In this document: positions 29,001-39,888 of the stretch, one piece after another | How positions within the stretch are numbered: the stretch's first letter is position 1 | Layout: each line of letters opens with the position of its first letter | Assembly (NCBI GenBank): GCA_026874595.1 | Contig: CM049315.1 | Span: 2,176,501 to 2,240,500, forward strand | From: Sipunculus nudus | Taxonomy: Eukaryota > Annelida > Sipuncula > Golfingiida > Sipunculidae | Reading direction: 5' to 3' | DNA: 64,000 nucleotides | Translations under genes and position numbers: made by a program | Notes under the pieces: generated by a model | Seen by the model: only the letters and a program-made list of their open reading frames with translations | Database searches by the model: none | What the model was told of the DNA's origin: nothing

Positions 29001-29876
29001 GAAAGTTCATGGAAAATATAACGAAAAACTAATATAAGGCAAGGACAATATAAAGGCAACAACTAGTAAATGAGAAACCATATAATTATATACCAGTAAA
29101 ATACTTATGTAAAGTAGGAAGATAATCAGAAAGTCAAGAAAGTTCATGGAAAATAGAATAAAAAACTAACATAAGGCAAGGACAATATAAAGGCAACAAC
29201 TAGTAAATGAGAAACCATATAATTATATACCAGTAAAATACTTATGTAAAGTAGGAAGATAATCAGAAAGTCAAGAAAGTTCATGGAAAATATAACGAAA
29301 AACTAATATAAGGCAAGGACAATATAAAGGCAACAACTAGTAAATGAGAAACCATATAATTATATACCAGTAAAATACTTATGTAAAGTAGGAAGATAAT
29401 CAGAAAGTCAAGAAAGTTCATGGAAAATAGAATGAAAAACTAACATAAGGCAAAGACAAGTAAAATACTTATGTAAAGTAGGAAGATAATCAGAAAGTCA
29501 AGAAAGTTCATGGAAAATAGAACGAAAAACTAACATAAGGCAAGGACAATATAAAGGCAACAACTAGTAAATGAGAAACCATATAATTATATACCAGTAA
29601 AATACTTATGTAAAGTAGGAAGATAATCAGAAAGTCAAGAAAGTTCATGGAAAATATAACGAAAAACTAATATAAGGCAAGGACAATATAAAGGCAACAA
29701 CTAGTAAATGAGAAACCATATAATTATATACCAGTAAAATACTTATGTAAAGTAGGAAGATAATCAGAAAGTCAAGAAAGTTCATGGAAATTAGAATGAA
29801 AAACTAACATAAGGCAAGGACAATATAAAGGCAACAACTAGTAAATGAGAAACCATATAATTATATACCAGTAAAA

Positions 29877-30896
29877 TGATATTTTTTATTTAAGCAGGGG
29901 ATATGCAGGTATCAAAAGGGCTTTAAATATTCACTTTTGAGTATCATTCTTTATCCCATTATATGATGAAACAGACCTTAATGGGCGGAAATTATTTTTT
30001 TTCCAGTTTTTTCCCCCAAATTGAAAGTGTTGCTGACCTTTTCCATTGTGATTGTCCCCCGTGTGAACTTTTCACCTCTTCCTTCTGTCCCTGTAGAATT
30101 AAGGTACGAACACAAAATTGCATTAAATATTCCTCATTTAAATGAGTAAATTCATGTTATCGGGAGATGGAAGATTTTTAATATTTATTTAAAGGCTGGT
30201 GTCGGTTATTTGCCTTGTTTTGTCTCTTTATACACATATAATGGTCCCTTACATTTAAGCGTTCTTTAGTCTCTTATCATGAATCAAGCTACAGTCCGTG
30301 TATGCATTCCCATCAAGCCACTGGCATATAGTATTGGTTTCCGGCACTGCCTTAATTGGGACAACGAACGTTAGCAGACATCTGTGCAAAAACAGAGAGC
30401 AGAATTCTGGGTAATAATAGGCCCGCAGCAAATTACTCTTGTCTGAGACAGTAAATAAGATATTTCTTCCCGCCATGCCATTGGTCTGACACCTGATAAG
30501 CTAAGATCTATATGTTAAAGGTTCCATGTGTAGGAGAGCAAGAGGGAGAGGGAGAGGGAGAGAGAGAATGTATCACAAGTAATTGCGTATGACAAAAAAA
30601 ATTAAAAGGGAAAAAAAGTCTCGAGACCGAGTGATATTTAATGACTTAAGTTTTTGTGTGTTTAGTAAGAAATGTGACTCGAAATGTGATCATGACTTCT
30701 GGGCAATTCTCTACACAAAGATCCATGCATGGTCTAGGTCATTAACACACTGTTCAAAGTCAACCTTCATGCCCCATGCACGGCAGGCAGATGAAAGCAA
30801 ATATTATCTTGTGGTAATTTATATAAATTGTCATTGCAAATAAGCACTCATAAAAAAGGCCAGAAATGTTTGTAAATCAAACAAGCACCCTTAACA
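29877..30896. other. Non-satellite flank with no recognisable gene
   Basis: Unique-looking AT-rich sequence follows the array end. A purine tract (GA-rich, about 30533-30567) lies inside. Short open frames on both strands show no family resemblance that I can support. Confidence 0.5.
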
Positions 30897-31003
30897 CCCC
30901 CCCCCCCCCCTTCCCCTAATTAAAGACTCCTGCTCAAATCATTCGGACCCCCCCCCCCCCTTCCCCTTGGATCGAAAAGAGAGCACCCCCCCTCCGCACA
31001 CAA

Positions 31004-31059
<56 letters not shown>
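30897..31059. repeat. Two poly-C tracts followed by a (TA)n microsatellite
   Basis: C-runs at about 30897-30910 and 30948-30960 are each followed by TTCCCC, forming a 51-bp imperfect direct repeat. An uninterrupted (TA)n stretch of about 55 bp runs from 31004 to 31059. Confidence 0.9.
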
Positions 31060-31060
<1 letters not shown>

Positions 31061-31503
31061 GGATATCTGTGTTTGAGGACAAATAATAATAGCATATGTG
31101 GGCGAGGTGTGGAGCGCGTATTGATTTTGTGACAGGCCCACAAATTTATCTAATTTATCATTGTGGTATATGACGTTGAAGATCTGCATGTTCTTTTCTC
31201 ATGTCCTACCAAGCTGGTTTCATTTACATCCTTATATTACAGGACTCCAGCTTCATTGCACTGTTGCTAGGACTGCCATTATTTGCTTTGTCTTTGGTTA
31301 CACGAGTGTCTTAATGTATGAAAGAATAACGATTTTAGCAACTTTTCACATAAAAATATACAAAAACAAAAGCATTAAAAATGAGATATTCTTAGTCGTC
31401 AATCATACTGTTTCCGAGAACAAAGAGGTTCTGGAAAGACGTGACTTGTATGTTTTGGCTGTGATTGATTGCCACGCAGACTGCTCCAACTGAAGGTCTG
31501 TTC

Positions 31504-32099
31504 AATGAAAGACCCGGTGAACGAGCAGGAGATCTGAGAGGGAGTTCTGGTTAATGAAGGACCCGGTGAACGAGCAGGAGATCTGAGAGACAGTTCTGGT
31601 TAATGAAGGACCCGGTGAACGAGCAGGAGATCTGAGAGACAGTTCTGGTTAATGAAGGACCCGGTGAACGAGCAGGAGATCTGAGAGACAGTTCTGGTTA
31701 ATGAAGGACCCGGTGAACGAGCAGGAGATCTGAGAGACAGTTCTGGTTAATGAAGGACCCGGTGAACGAGCAGGAGATCTGAGAGACAGTTCTGGTTAAT
31801 GAAGGACCCGGTGAACGAGCAGGAGATCTGAGAGACAGTTCTGGTTAATGAAGGACCCGGTGAACGAGCAGGAGATCTGAGAGACAGTTCTGGTTAATGA
31901 AGGACCCGGTGAACGAGCAGGAGATCTGAGAGACAGTTCTGGTTAATGAAGGACCCGGTGAACGAGCAGGAGATCTGAGAGACAGTTCTGGTTAATGAAG
32001 GACCCGGTGAACGAGCAGGAGATCTGAGAGACAGTTCTGGTTAATGAAGGACCCGGTGAACGAGCAGGAGATCTGAGAGACAGTTCTGGTTAATGAAGG
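31504..32099 (+). repeat. 49-bp minisatellite, about 12 copies
   Basis: The unit contains GACCCGGTGAACGAGCAGG, AGATCTGAGAGA and CAGTTCTGGTTAATGAAG. GACCCGG starts at 31511, 31560 and 31609, giving a 49-bp period. The copies are almost identical. The first differs (AATGAAAG, GAGGGAGTTC) and the last breaks off at AATGAAGGC. 49 is not a multiple of 3 and no frame is kept open, so a coding role is unlikely. Such homogeneity suggests recent expansion or ongoing exchange. The array lies just downstream, on the minus strand, of a possible exon at 32127-32339. Confidence 0.95.
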
Positions 32100-32126
32100 C
32101 ATGGTCTAGTTGTACATGCAATGGAC

Positions 32127-32339
32127 CTTGTTAATGAACGTCCACGTCTCAGACCCCTCAGGACCAGAAAGGCATACAGAGTGGTAAAATGTTAAGAGCA
32201 CCTTAAAAGGCTCGTCCTGAATTCTTAAAGCGACTCCTTCCATCTGTGTACCAAAACCGAAGACAAACCAGTCACTGTTTCTTGTGAACTCTATGAAACC
32301 TTTAACCAAAGACATTTCACTGTTTGCTGAATAGTCCGT
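32127..32339 (-). CDS. Possible isolated exon, weakly LamG/pentraxin-like
   Basis: Read on the minus strand, a pyrimidine-rich stretch ending in TTTTTTTTACAG gives a good 3' splice site at the right edge. The next 213 bp (71 codons, no stop) read as a compact protein-like segment with TDYSANSEMSLVKG, then DWFVFGFGTQMEGVALRI, then YHSVCLSGPEGSETWTF and INK. The last codon AAG is followed by GTCCAT, a usable but weak GT donor. Without splicing the frame stops nine bases after the MYN residues. The order of a beta-strand-like stretch and a YHSVCLS...WTF segment recalls the (W)H(S/H)VC...W motif of pentraxin/LamG domains. That resemblance is inference from memory of the family, not an alignment. 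No neighbouring exon was recognised, so this may be a relic or chance. Confidence 0.27.
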
Positions 32340-32970
32340 CTGTAAAAAAAATTGCCTTTGGCCCTGTAAGACGTCACAAATGATATTACTTACAATTACG
32401 TGAGGTTACCTTGACCGGATAGGGCTACATACATACCGATATATCGATACATATCGATACGCAACACCGATACAGTTACTGATATGCTTTGCATGCTGTA
32501 TCGTCGTACCGTGGAAACACAATGACTGCTAACAAATATAGATACAACCGTAATCTAAACTATAATCTGAACTATATATAAGCTTAAGCTATTTTATATT
32601 TGCACTTTTTGCCTTTTAAGATTTGAATAAGACCACATGTATTGTCATATAACTCCTTTAATCGACACGATGATTAATGTTCACATGATGGTGTTACAGG
32701 ACATGTTGGTGTGTCCTGAGTATTGCTGTAATCGATGCATACATTAAACATTGCTATTATTAAAATATTTATTTTCTTTTTTAATGTTGTGGGACAACAG
32801 GGCATGTATTTCACTGAATGACCAATCATTTAACCTTTAATTGTTTTAAACTTTAGCTCGGCGATTTCTCAAAACTCGTTTATACCTGCCTTATCTGAAC
32901 TACATGTGCACCAACAGGTGAAACTAGTAGACAAAGCTTATGTGGAAAACCAAATACAATTTAAAGCATG
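32340..32970. other. Non-coding stretch with CGATA-rich segment
   Basis: Nothing gene-like is visible. A short cluster of CGATA/ACCGATA repeats lies at about 32435-32475, next to a small palindromic GCTTTGCATGC segment. The rest is AT-rich. Confidence 0.4.
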
Positions 32971-33330
32971 TCTCTCGATCTGTCGCGATGAGACCTTGCT
33001 TCAACGAGCTGTCCGTGGGAAGCTCGCACGTCATAGGCCAAAATTATAACGGGCAATCAAATCCAACGTAACAAGAGTAACAAGCACACAATATCACAAA
33101 GAGTTCGCACGTCGTACTAACAAGAATGCACGGGAAACAAGCAGGTTTACACGACTTTACTTGACTGTTTCGATTCTCAATAATGTCTTGAACTGCAAGA
33201 CCATTGATGTAAAAGCAGCAACAGCTACGTACATCAGACTTCAGCGAATCACTGGATTAGTTGAATGATTTTTAGAACAGCTGTTACGGCCGCTGGTAGA
33301 AGTAAGGTCTCATCACGACAGAGCGAGTGA
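32971..33330. mobile_element. 360-bp foldback/MITE-like element with 39-bp terminal inverted repeats
   Basis: The left arm 32971-33009 contains CTGTCGCGATGAGACCTTG. The right arm 33292-33330, read on the minus strand, contains CTGTCGTGATGAGACCTTA. Aligned over 39 bp the arms differ at only about six to seven positions. The 282-bp interior has no open frame of note. Long imperfect inverted ends around a short non-coding core are typical of non-autonomous DNA transposons. I found no convincing target-site duplication, so the superfamily is not assigned. Confidence 0.6.
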
Positions 33331-34911
33331 CCTGCTCATATTTTGATGAATGCTAACTACCTACCTGGGTGGAACCTGAATATATGTCTAATGATATATG
33401 TCTAATATGCTCACAATATACGTTGTCTATAAAAATTGTTTTCACCCAAAGTTTCTCTTCTCTTAACCATTCTCGGGTGAATCAAATACTCAATGTCCAC
33501 TAACTGTAGCAAGACTGGCTCTCCCGAAAATCATTAACAAGAAATGTTTTCCCCAATTAACGGAGGTATCTACAAGTATTCACCTTACATCATTTTATGC
33601 ACTCCCCACGAATTTTTACCCATTTCCGTATTTCCGTCGATCCGTCATTCCTTTATTTCGATATGTAACAGTTTTTTTTTCCGCAGTGCCTGCAGATATT
33701 GAATTGAGTTTGATTGTGTGGTTGGATGATGAACAGTAACATATCACGTTTGCGTTTCATTTAGCCTACCATACATATGGACGCTGATGTACTGAAAATT
33801 ATTGATGGAAAATAGAAAATGAAAATTGCTCATGGACAGGTAATTTTGTAAGATCGGCGGTGAAATCTCTACACATATTGAAAATTTTCATTGAAATTTC
33901 TTGAAAACTGGTATGAATGAAGTTATAAGGTAATTTTTATTATAAATTATCCGTTTCAGCCTTATTAGAACGTGTCTAGTGTTGCTTCCAGAAAGTCCTT
34001 CTATCTGCGGTCAACTTAGGCTTAACTGTGCAAGGACTCTGTGTTTGCTCCTCTGTAATTGGACATCAGCTGCTGTGAGTTATATTACCTCTGTCAATAG
34101 CTTTCAATAACGTTGCTTGTTTAACTAACCAGGGAAGTAGTCATCGTTAATTAAAGACTGATCACTGCCTGTCATATTGTGTAAGTGTTAATTTTGCATC
34201 CATTTTTGCCTACGATTATATTAATTTGGTCAGTGACACATGGGTCACTTCAACCTGAGCTGCTTCTGTGCAACGTAATATGAACGTCCGCACTGTTTGT
34301 TATTGAAGCATTGCGGCATAGTATAAGCTAACCAAACCTCAAAGAGAACGAGCAGCAATGCCCCCCCCCCCGTACTTCATCGTTACATGTCGTATTACTA
34401 ATCAGACTTGGGTTACATACTATCCGCTCGACAGCGCTTAAAATGACTTTCTGCGACAACTCTGGTTCTCCAGGAAGGACACGTCAGGAAGTAAGGTGTT
34501 TCTGAACGTTAAATCGAATGTTAAATGTATTTCACTGTGTGCAATGTTATGACTTTGAAGTGGTTTGTAGCTATAATGTTATTATGTCCTCATTTCCATT
34601 GTTCCCAATAAATACATTATATGTACATTCTAAGATGTTTTATATGGATATGTGGGATTCAAAAAAAGAAACGAAATACCAATGAACTATGCTCCTTCAT
34701 GAAATTTACAAAAAAGACCTATTCTTAAAATAGATTTTCAGTATTTATAAAGATGGATTCTTAATATGTTTTGCTCACATCAATAATTTAATCTCTGATA
34801 TTTTGCCTAACAGTTGCTCATTAGAGAGGGAAGGTACTTAATTGTTACATGTTTAACTGACTTTGATCTTATTGTGTCCTTGCTTGCTGGCATGTACTCG
34901 CATGCTTTCCT
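33331..34911. other. No gene recognised
   Basis: AT-rich sequence with a short C-run near 34362-34372. Short open frames only, with no family resemblance. AATAAA-like signals near 34608 are not linked to any visible transcript. Confidence 0.4.
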
Positions 34912-35010
34912 CCAGCGAGTAGTCGAGTCCACAAAATCCAGAAAGTCCAGGTCACTCGAGTCCTTCAGGGTCGAGTCCATGTCTACCCTTTTCGAGTCCG
35001 AGTCATATTA
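34912..35010 (+). repeat. Degenerate CGAGTCC repeat cluster 1
   Basis: The heptamer-like word CGAGTCC (and CGAGTC, AAGTCC) recurs irregularly through this interval, ending in TTTTCGAGTCCGAGTC. It is in the same orientation as cluster 2, about 250 bp downstream. Confidence 0.6.
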
Positions 35011-35258
35011 AATCATATGGAATACAAATCTCCTTATTGTGAGAAAATGAAACAGGGACATTTGAGATTATCGCCTTTGTTTTTATGTTAATTTATACAC
35101 ACGTTTTTACTTGAAGGTCTAATTACATTAATCTCCTGATGAACAGCTTTTTAGTGATATATACTCTTTTTTTTAATATTCTGTTAAAAGTTCGCAAATT
35201 AGTAGCTGAAAAAGCTTTTCTTTATTTGTTGGACTGGAGTTGGACTATGCATGATCTC

Positions 35259-35350
35259 TCGAGTCCTAACCTCCGAGTCCCAGTACACGTCCGAGTCAAG
35301 GATTCTCGAGTCCAAGTCCGAGTCTCTAAAAAAGTGGACTCGAGTCTTAC
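35259..35350 (+). repeat. Degenerate CGAGTCC repeat cluster 2
   Basis: Repeats of CGAGTCC and AAGTCCGAGTC run up to GTGGACTCGAGTCTTACATC. Adjacent CA-rich microsatellite sequence (CACACACACGCACCCACCC) follows at about 35366. The open frames across this region are repeat-driven. Confidence 0.6.
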
Positions 35351-35772
35351 ATCACTACTTTCCTCACACACACACGCACCCACCCACACACACCCCTGCG
35401 GGGTTCGTGTATTTTCAACTGAAAAAAAATCTAGAAGACCCAGAGGTCGAGCGCATGCCGGAATTAAGAAAAATAGTAATACAAAAGTCAAGGTCAGTCA
35501 GGGCAGTGTGACGAAAAGTGAGGAACAGTTAATTTGGCTCTGATTTTGTTGCAAAACTATGGCCTCTAGAATGCTATATATCGGACAAAAGATCTAGCAA
35601 GCAGGCGAAATTGAGGACAAATGACTAAAGGACAGACATACTGACAAACTACAGAGTGGAAGACAGGTAACTAGATCAATTCAAAAAGAAGATGGAGAGG
35701 AAATTTGTGAAGATAAGACCAATATGAACAAAGAAATGAGAGGACTAAGCTCCTGACGTGTCTAGATAACCT

Positions 35773-35791
35773 TGACCTTGAACTTTGACCT
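35773..35791 (-). promoter_or_regulatory. Nuclear-receptor-like half-site cluster
   Basis: On the minus strand AGGTCAAAGTTCAAGGTCA reads as AGGTCA-A-AGTTCA (a DR1 arrangement, as bound by RXR/HNF4-type receptors) overlapping TCAAGGTCA (an NR5/ERR-type monomer site). The word match is seen directly; function is unsupported, and similar strings also occur in dispersed invertebrate repeats. Confidence 0.2.
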
Positions 35792-36889
35792 ATTTAAAAA
35801 ATTCACATACAGCTTCCATAAAGCAATACGTGTATATATAAAATATAAAGACCACAAAATATACTGAAAACCTATATGGGAACCAAGTTTTCAAGTGTTT
35901 GACTTAAATCTAATCTAACAGGACGCACGCAGCAGTACGTTTATGTATCGTTACCAATGCATGCATAAAGGCTCATGTTCCGTTATCTATTCTCTCACCG
36001 GGAGCTCACAAAAAAGCCGTCTCTATAACGTCAAGGTGACTGACAGGATATACCCATTAAAGGGCTCAATGCGTATGTGACGGGTCTAGGGTTTACAGAG
36101 AAACAAACGTTACATGTTTATTCACTCTTATCAATTCATCACCCTGACTTAATGCATGTTCTTAAATAAATCCATGCCTATTAAAAGTGGACTGATTATC
36201 CGCTCAGGTTTGGCACCATTTATACCTGGTCAGATAACTGGCATTTCCAGGGACGACGTTAAGGAAGGGGGTGCCACTCCCACCTCCTCTTATGGCCTAC
36301 ATAAACCTGGTTAATCAAAGAATACAGGCTTAACAATGAAAAACAACATGGATTCTATCAAAGACTACACCAATCCAGCCTATTACACATTACCTATGTC
36401 GTTTTGTGGCCTCGTTTTATTCTGAACTCCTTTATCTACCCCAGGTTATATTTTAAGGAAATTTTGGAAATACACTATTTCTTCTTAATTAATCGTACCC
36501 CTTTAAAATATACATGTTTGAATTTCTTAGAATATGAAGTTATGTATTTTTTTAGATATCAGATGCTTTTATTATATTATGATAATGCGGTCTGAATAAG
36601 GATAAGCTGTTTAAGATTATACTTTTCCATTTTTACCAATTGAACCTATCGGCGAAGGTTGACACTGAGTGCTCGAGTCTGATAACCTGATAAAGAAAGA
36701 AGTTATCTAGTCATTTATCAGATTATTAAAGAGTGACGTCACCTAATATTTAACCGAGAGATCATTGTGGAACTGTCTGGTTATAGCTCCACCATGCGAG
36801 TGGTATTATACTATACCCTTGGCTTGTTTGTCAGCAGAAATACGCTAATGGTACAGAAAAGGATTTGTTGAAATTTAATGGAGGGTAGA
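35792..36889. other. No gene recognised
   Basis: AT-rich sequence without a supported feature. Short open frames such as 36404-36595 show no family resemblance. Confidence 0.4.
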
Positions 36890-37113
36890 GATACAAATAC
36901 AAAAACAAATATTTATTTCTATAGTGCAGCTTATCGTGTTTGCAATAACTTTTCTAAGGCGCTTTACAAATTGTATGGTTGATTATAAAATATTAAAATA
37001 ATTAAAGACCTATGAAGATAAATTAAGAACATCACAGACACTATATCATTTAAAAATGTCACAAATTGTTTGTATGATTTTTTAAATAAAACTGTTTTCA
37101 ACTGCTTTTTAAA

Positions 37114-37754
37114 TTATATTATGTTTTCAAGGTTCTTAAGTCTCTGTGGGAGAGTATTCCAAAGTTTAGGTCCTGCAATTCTGAAAGAACTGTTTACAAT
37201 TTCTTTCTGAGCGAAGAGATCTCTCGTGATTGGTCTCAATGAGTCCTTTAAAATACTCCTGAGCAGATCCTTTAACACATTGAAACAGAATAGTAAACAC
37301 TTTAAACTAAATTCTCTCATTAATTTTAACCAGTGTAAACGTTTCATATGTCGACTTATTATGCCATGCTTCCTGAGGCAGCATATGACCCTGCATGCCA
37401 TATTTTGCATTCTCTGTAACCCGTTCAGCTCAGACTGAGTTATTCCCAGAAGTAGACAGTTACAATAGTCCAGTTTTGACATAACCAGTGCTTGAACATG
37501 GATTTTAGCTGTTGGTAAATCAATGTTCTTCCGTACTGATGACATTTGTTTAAGTTCAAGATAAGCACTGCTACAGATCTTGCTAACATGAACCTTGTTG
37601 TTCAACAATTTATCGAAGTGAAAGCCTAGATTGCGCACAGATTCGCTTGGGGCAATTTGTTCATCCCCAATGAAAATGGACGGTGTGTCATTGACAGACT
37701 ATGACGTGTTCCAAAGGTAATGAACTCCGTTTTGGTGTCTCTTTTATTGTGCGC
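37114..37754 (-). pseudogene. LINE reverse transcriptase C-terminal part
   Basis: After the inserted LTR the minus strand resumes with DTKTEFITFGTRH, then after a frameshift IGDEQIAPSESVRNLGFHFD. A 174-residue open stretch follows, with SKLDYCNCLLLGITQSELN and LQRMQNMACRVI (the LDYCN..L.GL..LQRVQN signature), then LHWLKL and GPKLWNTLPQRL. These are typical C-terminal motifs of CR1/L2/Jockey-type RT proteins. The open stretch is the best-preserved part but has no start of its own. Confidence 0.88.
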
Positions 37755-38434
37755 TGTTGGCATTCCGTTTCGTGTTAGGCTCAAGCCCTGGGCGTCAATC
37801 GCTTAGGCATGTAAAGACACAGCCGTTGCTAATCTGGAATTTTCTGGGCTGATCGCGCTCTATAAGCGCGTGTCTTGCATTGTTCTTTGGGCGCGTGTGT
37901 ATTATGTATTGTTGTGTTCTTTGGATTGTTCGTGAAATAGAAGTTTCTAGGCTTCGGGGTGAGAAGCTATAAATTAGGGGCTGTGTTTTGAGCCGGGAGG
38001 AGGAGAGAGAAACGGAAGAGCGTGAGTCAGTTTTGGACCTATCCGATAATTGCAGCAGTGTCAGGGATTCTACGAACTCTATGCAGATTTAGTGGGACTG
38101 TCTCCAGTTTACCTTCAGGATTATTACAAGAGCTTTACTTTGGACTATTTAGACTGTTTACGTGGATTATTAGTTTTAAAGGACTTGTTGAGCTGTGACA
38201 GTGGTGGTATCCAGAAGCCTAGGATCCGGACACTGGTACTGTACACTTTATTAATTATACTGTGTAATTGTATTGATTTGCTGTTATACTGTTGTTATAC
38301 TGTGTAATTGTATTGATTTAGTGTATTGTAAAGTTAGGATTGTTTTAAGAATAAATTACAATTATTTGTTGACAAAAAAAAACACTGACTTCTTTATTCA
38401 CTCCCCTAGACATTAAACGCTGCCTAGTGTTACA
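37755..38434 (+). mobile_element. Probable solo LTR inserted in the LINE
   Basis: The insertion begins TGTTGGCATTCC and ends CTAGTGTTACA, giving TG...CA ends with short imperfect inverted termini (TGTTGG / TGTAAC). In plus orientation it has a TATA-like CTATAAATTA at about 37967 and a purine-rich GGAGGAGAGAGAAACGG just downstream, as at the start of R. AATAAA lies at 38350, followed by an A-run and a U5-like tail. A 21-bp word starting ACTGTGTAATTG occurs twice, at 38259 and 38299. No internal gag-pol sequence is present. No target duplication is evident (GCGC left, GAAT right), which weakens the call. The 85-residue open frame at 38050-38307 is not supported as a gene. Confidence 0.5.
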
Positions 38435-39327
38435 GAATCTGATTTTTGTTTATCTGCATAACACAATTTATGCTCGTCACGATTACGTGATCTGTTGTTA
38501 TTAGGTTCCGTAACATACGTAACACTACGTATGTCAGCGAGACAACATTGCAACTGAAAGCTTGGTCATTTGGGGTTATAAGAAAGAATGAATAATAAAT
38601 TTGATGACCATCTGCACATCCTTCCATATTCACTTGATGTTTTGCAAATATATCACAAATGGGTGCTACATAGAGATTAAACGATAAGGGGTCAAAAACC
38701 GACCCCTGAGATACACCCCATTGCAAAATTGCCGGTTTTTTACTTTGCACCATTGACATCTGGATCACCCAGACCATATCTGTATTTCAATCTGTTCATT
38801 AGCAACTCATGGGAAACTGTGAAAAATGCACCGCTTAAATCAAACATGATAAGATACACAAGTGTTTTCTTATCAAATCATCCAATATATCTGTTTTGAC
38901 CCTAAGTAAAGCTGTTTCGGTGCTGTGGAATTTCTTATATGCACTCTAGTGGATTCCTTGTATTTCCTGATTTTTCTGTAAGTGATGACAGTTGATCTGA
39001 TACTGCGACTTTTTACTCACATAAGCCAATATAAGTTTTGTTCACAAGTGGAAGATTTGTCATCTTCGGAAGTCGTTTAACTTCAGCTGACTTGAAGCTG
39101 GATGGGAACTGTCCCGTGGTCATCGACTTGTTTATAAAATCCTGTATAAAACTCAAATGCAAAGTGATGTGTTGTTTAACTAAACCTGTAGGCATTGAAT
39201 CCATAGCAGACGACTTTGTTGCAGACTTCCTTATAAGTTTCTCTACATCAGCTTTAGTTACTGCAGCAAATGTACCTGCTCTGTTGTTAGTTTCATATGT
39301 GTTATCAATATAGCCACTAAAAGTCAT
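38435..39327 (-). pseudogene. LINE reverse transcriptase, N-terminal and core part
   Basis: The minus-strand segment 39013-39327 reads KADVEKLIRKSATKSSAMDS..PTGLVKQ and TGQFPSSFKSAEVKRLPK, the RT N-terminal region (fingers). The segment 38430-38777 reads LQWGVSQGSVFDPLSFNLYV, RT motif B. It continues with GCADGHQIYYSF, where the family has YADDTQLY, so the catalytic YADD box is damaged. It ends at CVMQINKNQI, the WM..NKLKLN position, where the LTR insertion begins. Frameshifts separate the two segments. Confidence 0.82.
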
Positions 39328-39888
39328 GATTTTGCATTCATTTGTTGCCCATTCATGATGTTAGTAACCTTTTCAATGAAGAGCTCGTTAAAACTGTCAG
39401 CTAGATTCTGCAAACTGTGTGCTTTTGGCAGAGGTAATTTCTCTTAAAGGTATAGTAGCTGATTGGCATATTTAAATATTTCTTCGTTATTGTTGATGTA
39501 TTCTTCAAAAAGTTGTTTGTAGTATTTCCTTTTGGCTGACCATAATTATATGCTGTTATCCTTTGCTGGCAAAAAAAGCATAATTATTTATTTAATTTGG
39601 ATCTAAACCAGTTTCTTTTCTGCGTAATCGAATACTATTTGCAATTTCTTCATCACACCAAGGTTGTCTCTTCTGTGGTTTTGCCTTCTTCATTTAACTG
39701 GTGCATGGTAATCAGTAATCAAGTAAGGAGCTCAAAATTAAAAATTTAGTTTTCTACCATTGACTCTTAAATTATCATCACATGTCCAGTTTTCTGGGTT
39801 CCTCCACAAACATAGCCTTGTCTATCTTGTGTAGTTTCCGAGACTTTACATGCTGCAAATGTGGTCTTTCTGGCTCATTTTCAACAGT

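Larger units (their letters stand above)
1..29876 (+). repeat. 137-bp satellite DNA array (about 225 monomers, runs off the left edge)
   Basis: Seen directly: the same unit repeats head to tail from base 1 to about 29876. Successive copies of the anchor AAACTAACATAAGGCAAGG lie 137 bp apart (for example 1 and 138). The unit is AT-rich and contains a short palindrome, TATAATTATA, inside ATATAATTATATACC. Most copies differ by only a few substitutions. Recurrent variants are AGAATGA or AGAACGA, AAAATAG or AAATTAG, GACAATATA or GACAGTATA, and GGAAGATAATC or GGAAAAAATC (one base shorter). The array ends abruptly where CCAGTAAAAT passes into unrelated sequence at about 29877. 137 is not a multiple of 3, so reading frames do not persist, and short minus-strand open frames in it are incidental. 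Long homogeneous arrays of this size are typical of centromeric or heterochromatic satellites, but the chromosomal position cannot be read here. I do not recognise the family by name. Confidence 0.97.

Noticed and set aside
1-29876. CRISPR-like array
   Set aside because: Repeats are 137 bp and contiguous with no unique spacers, and the context is eukaryotic.
30255-30476. 73-codon minus frame as a further exon of the 32127-32339 segment
   Set aside because: No domain recognised and splice sites are not convincing.
35139-35543. 134-codon plus frame with overlapping frames on both strands
   Set aside because: It crosses the CGAGTCC cluster and a CA-rich microsatellite. Composition explains the openness.
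38050-38307. 85-codon plus frame inside the LTR
   Set aside because: It lies between the TATA box and the AATAAA of the LTR and contains its 21-bp direct repeat. No gag-like feature.
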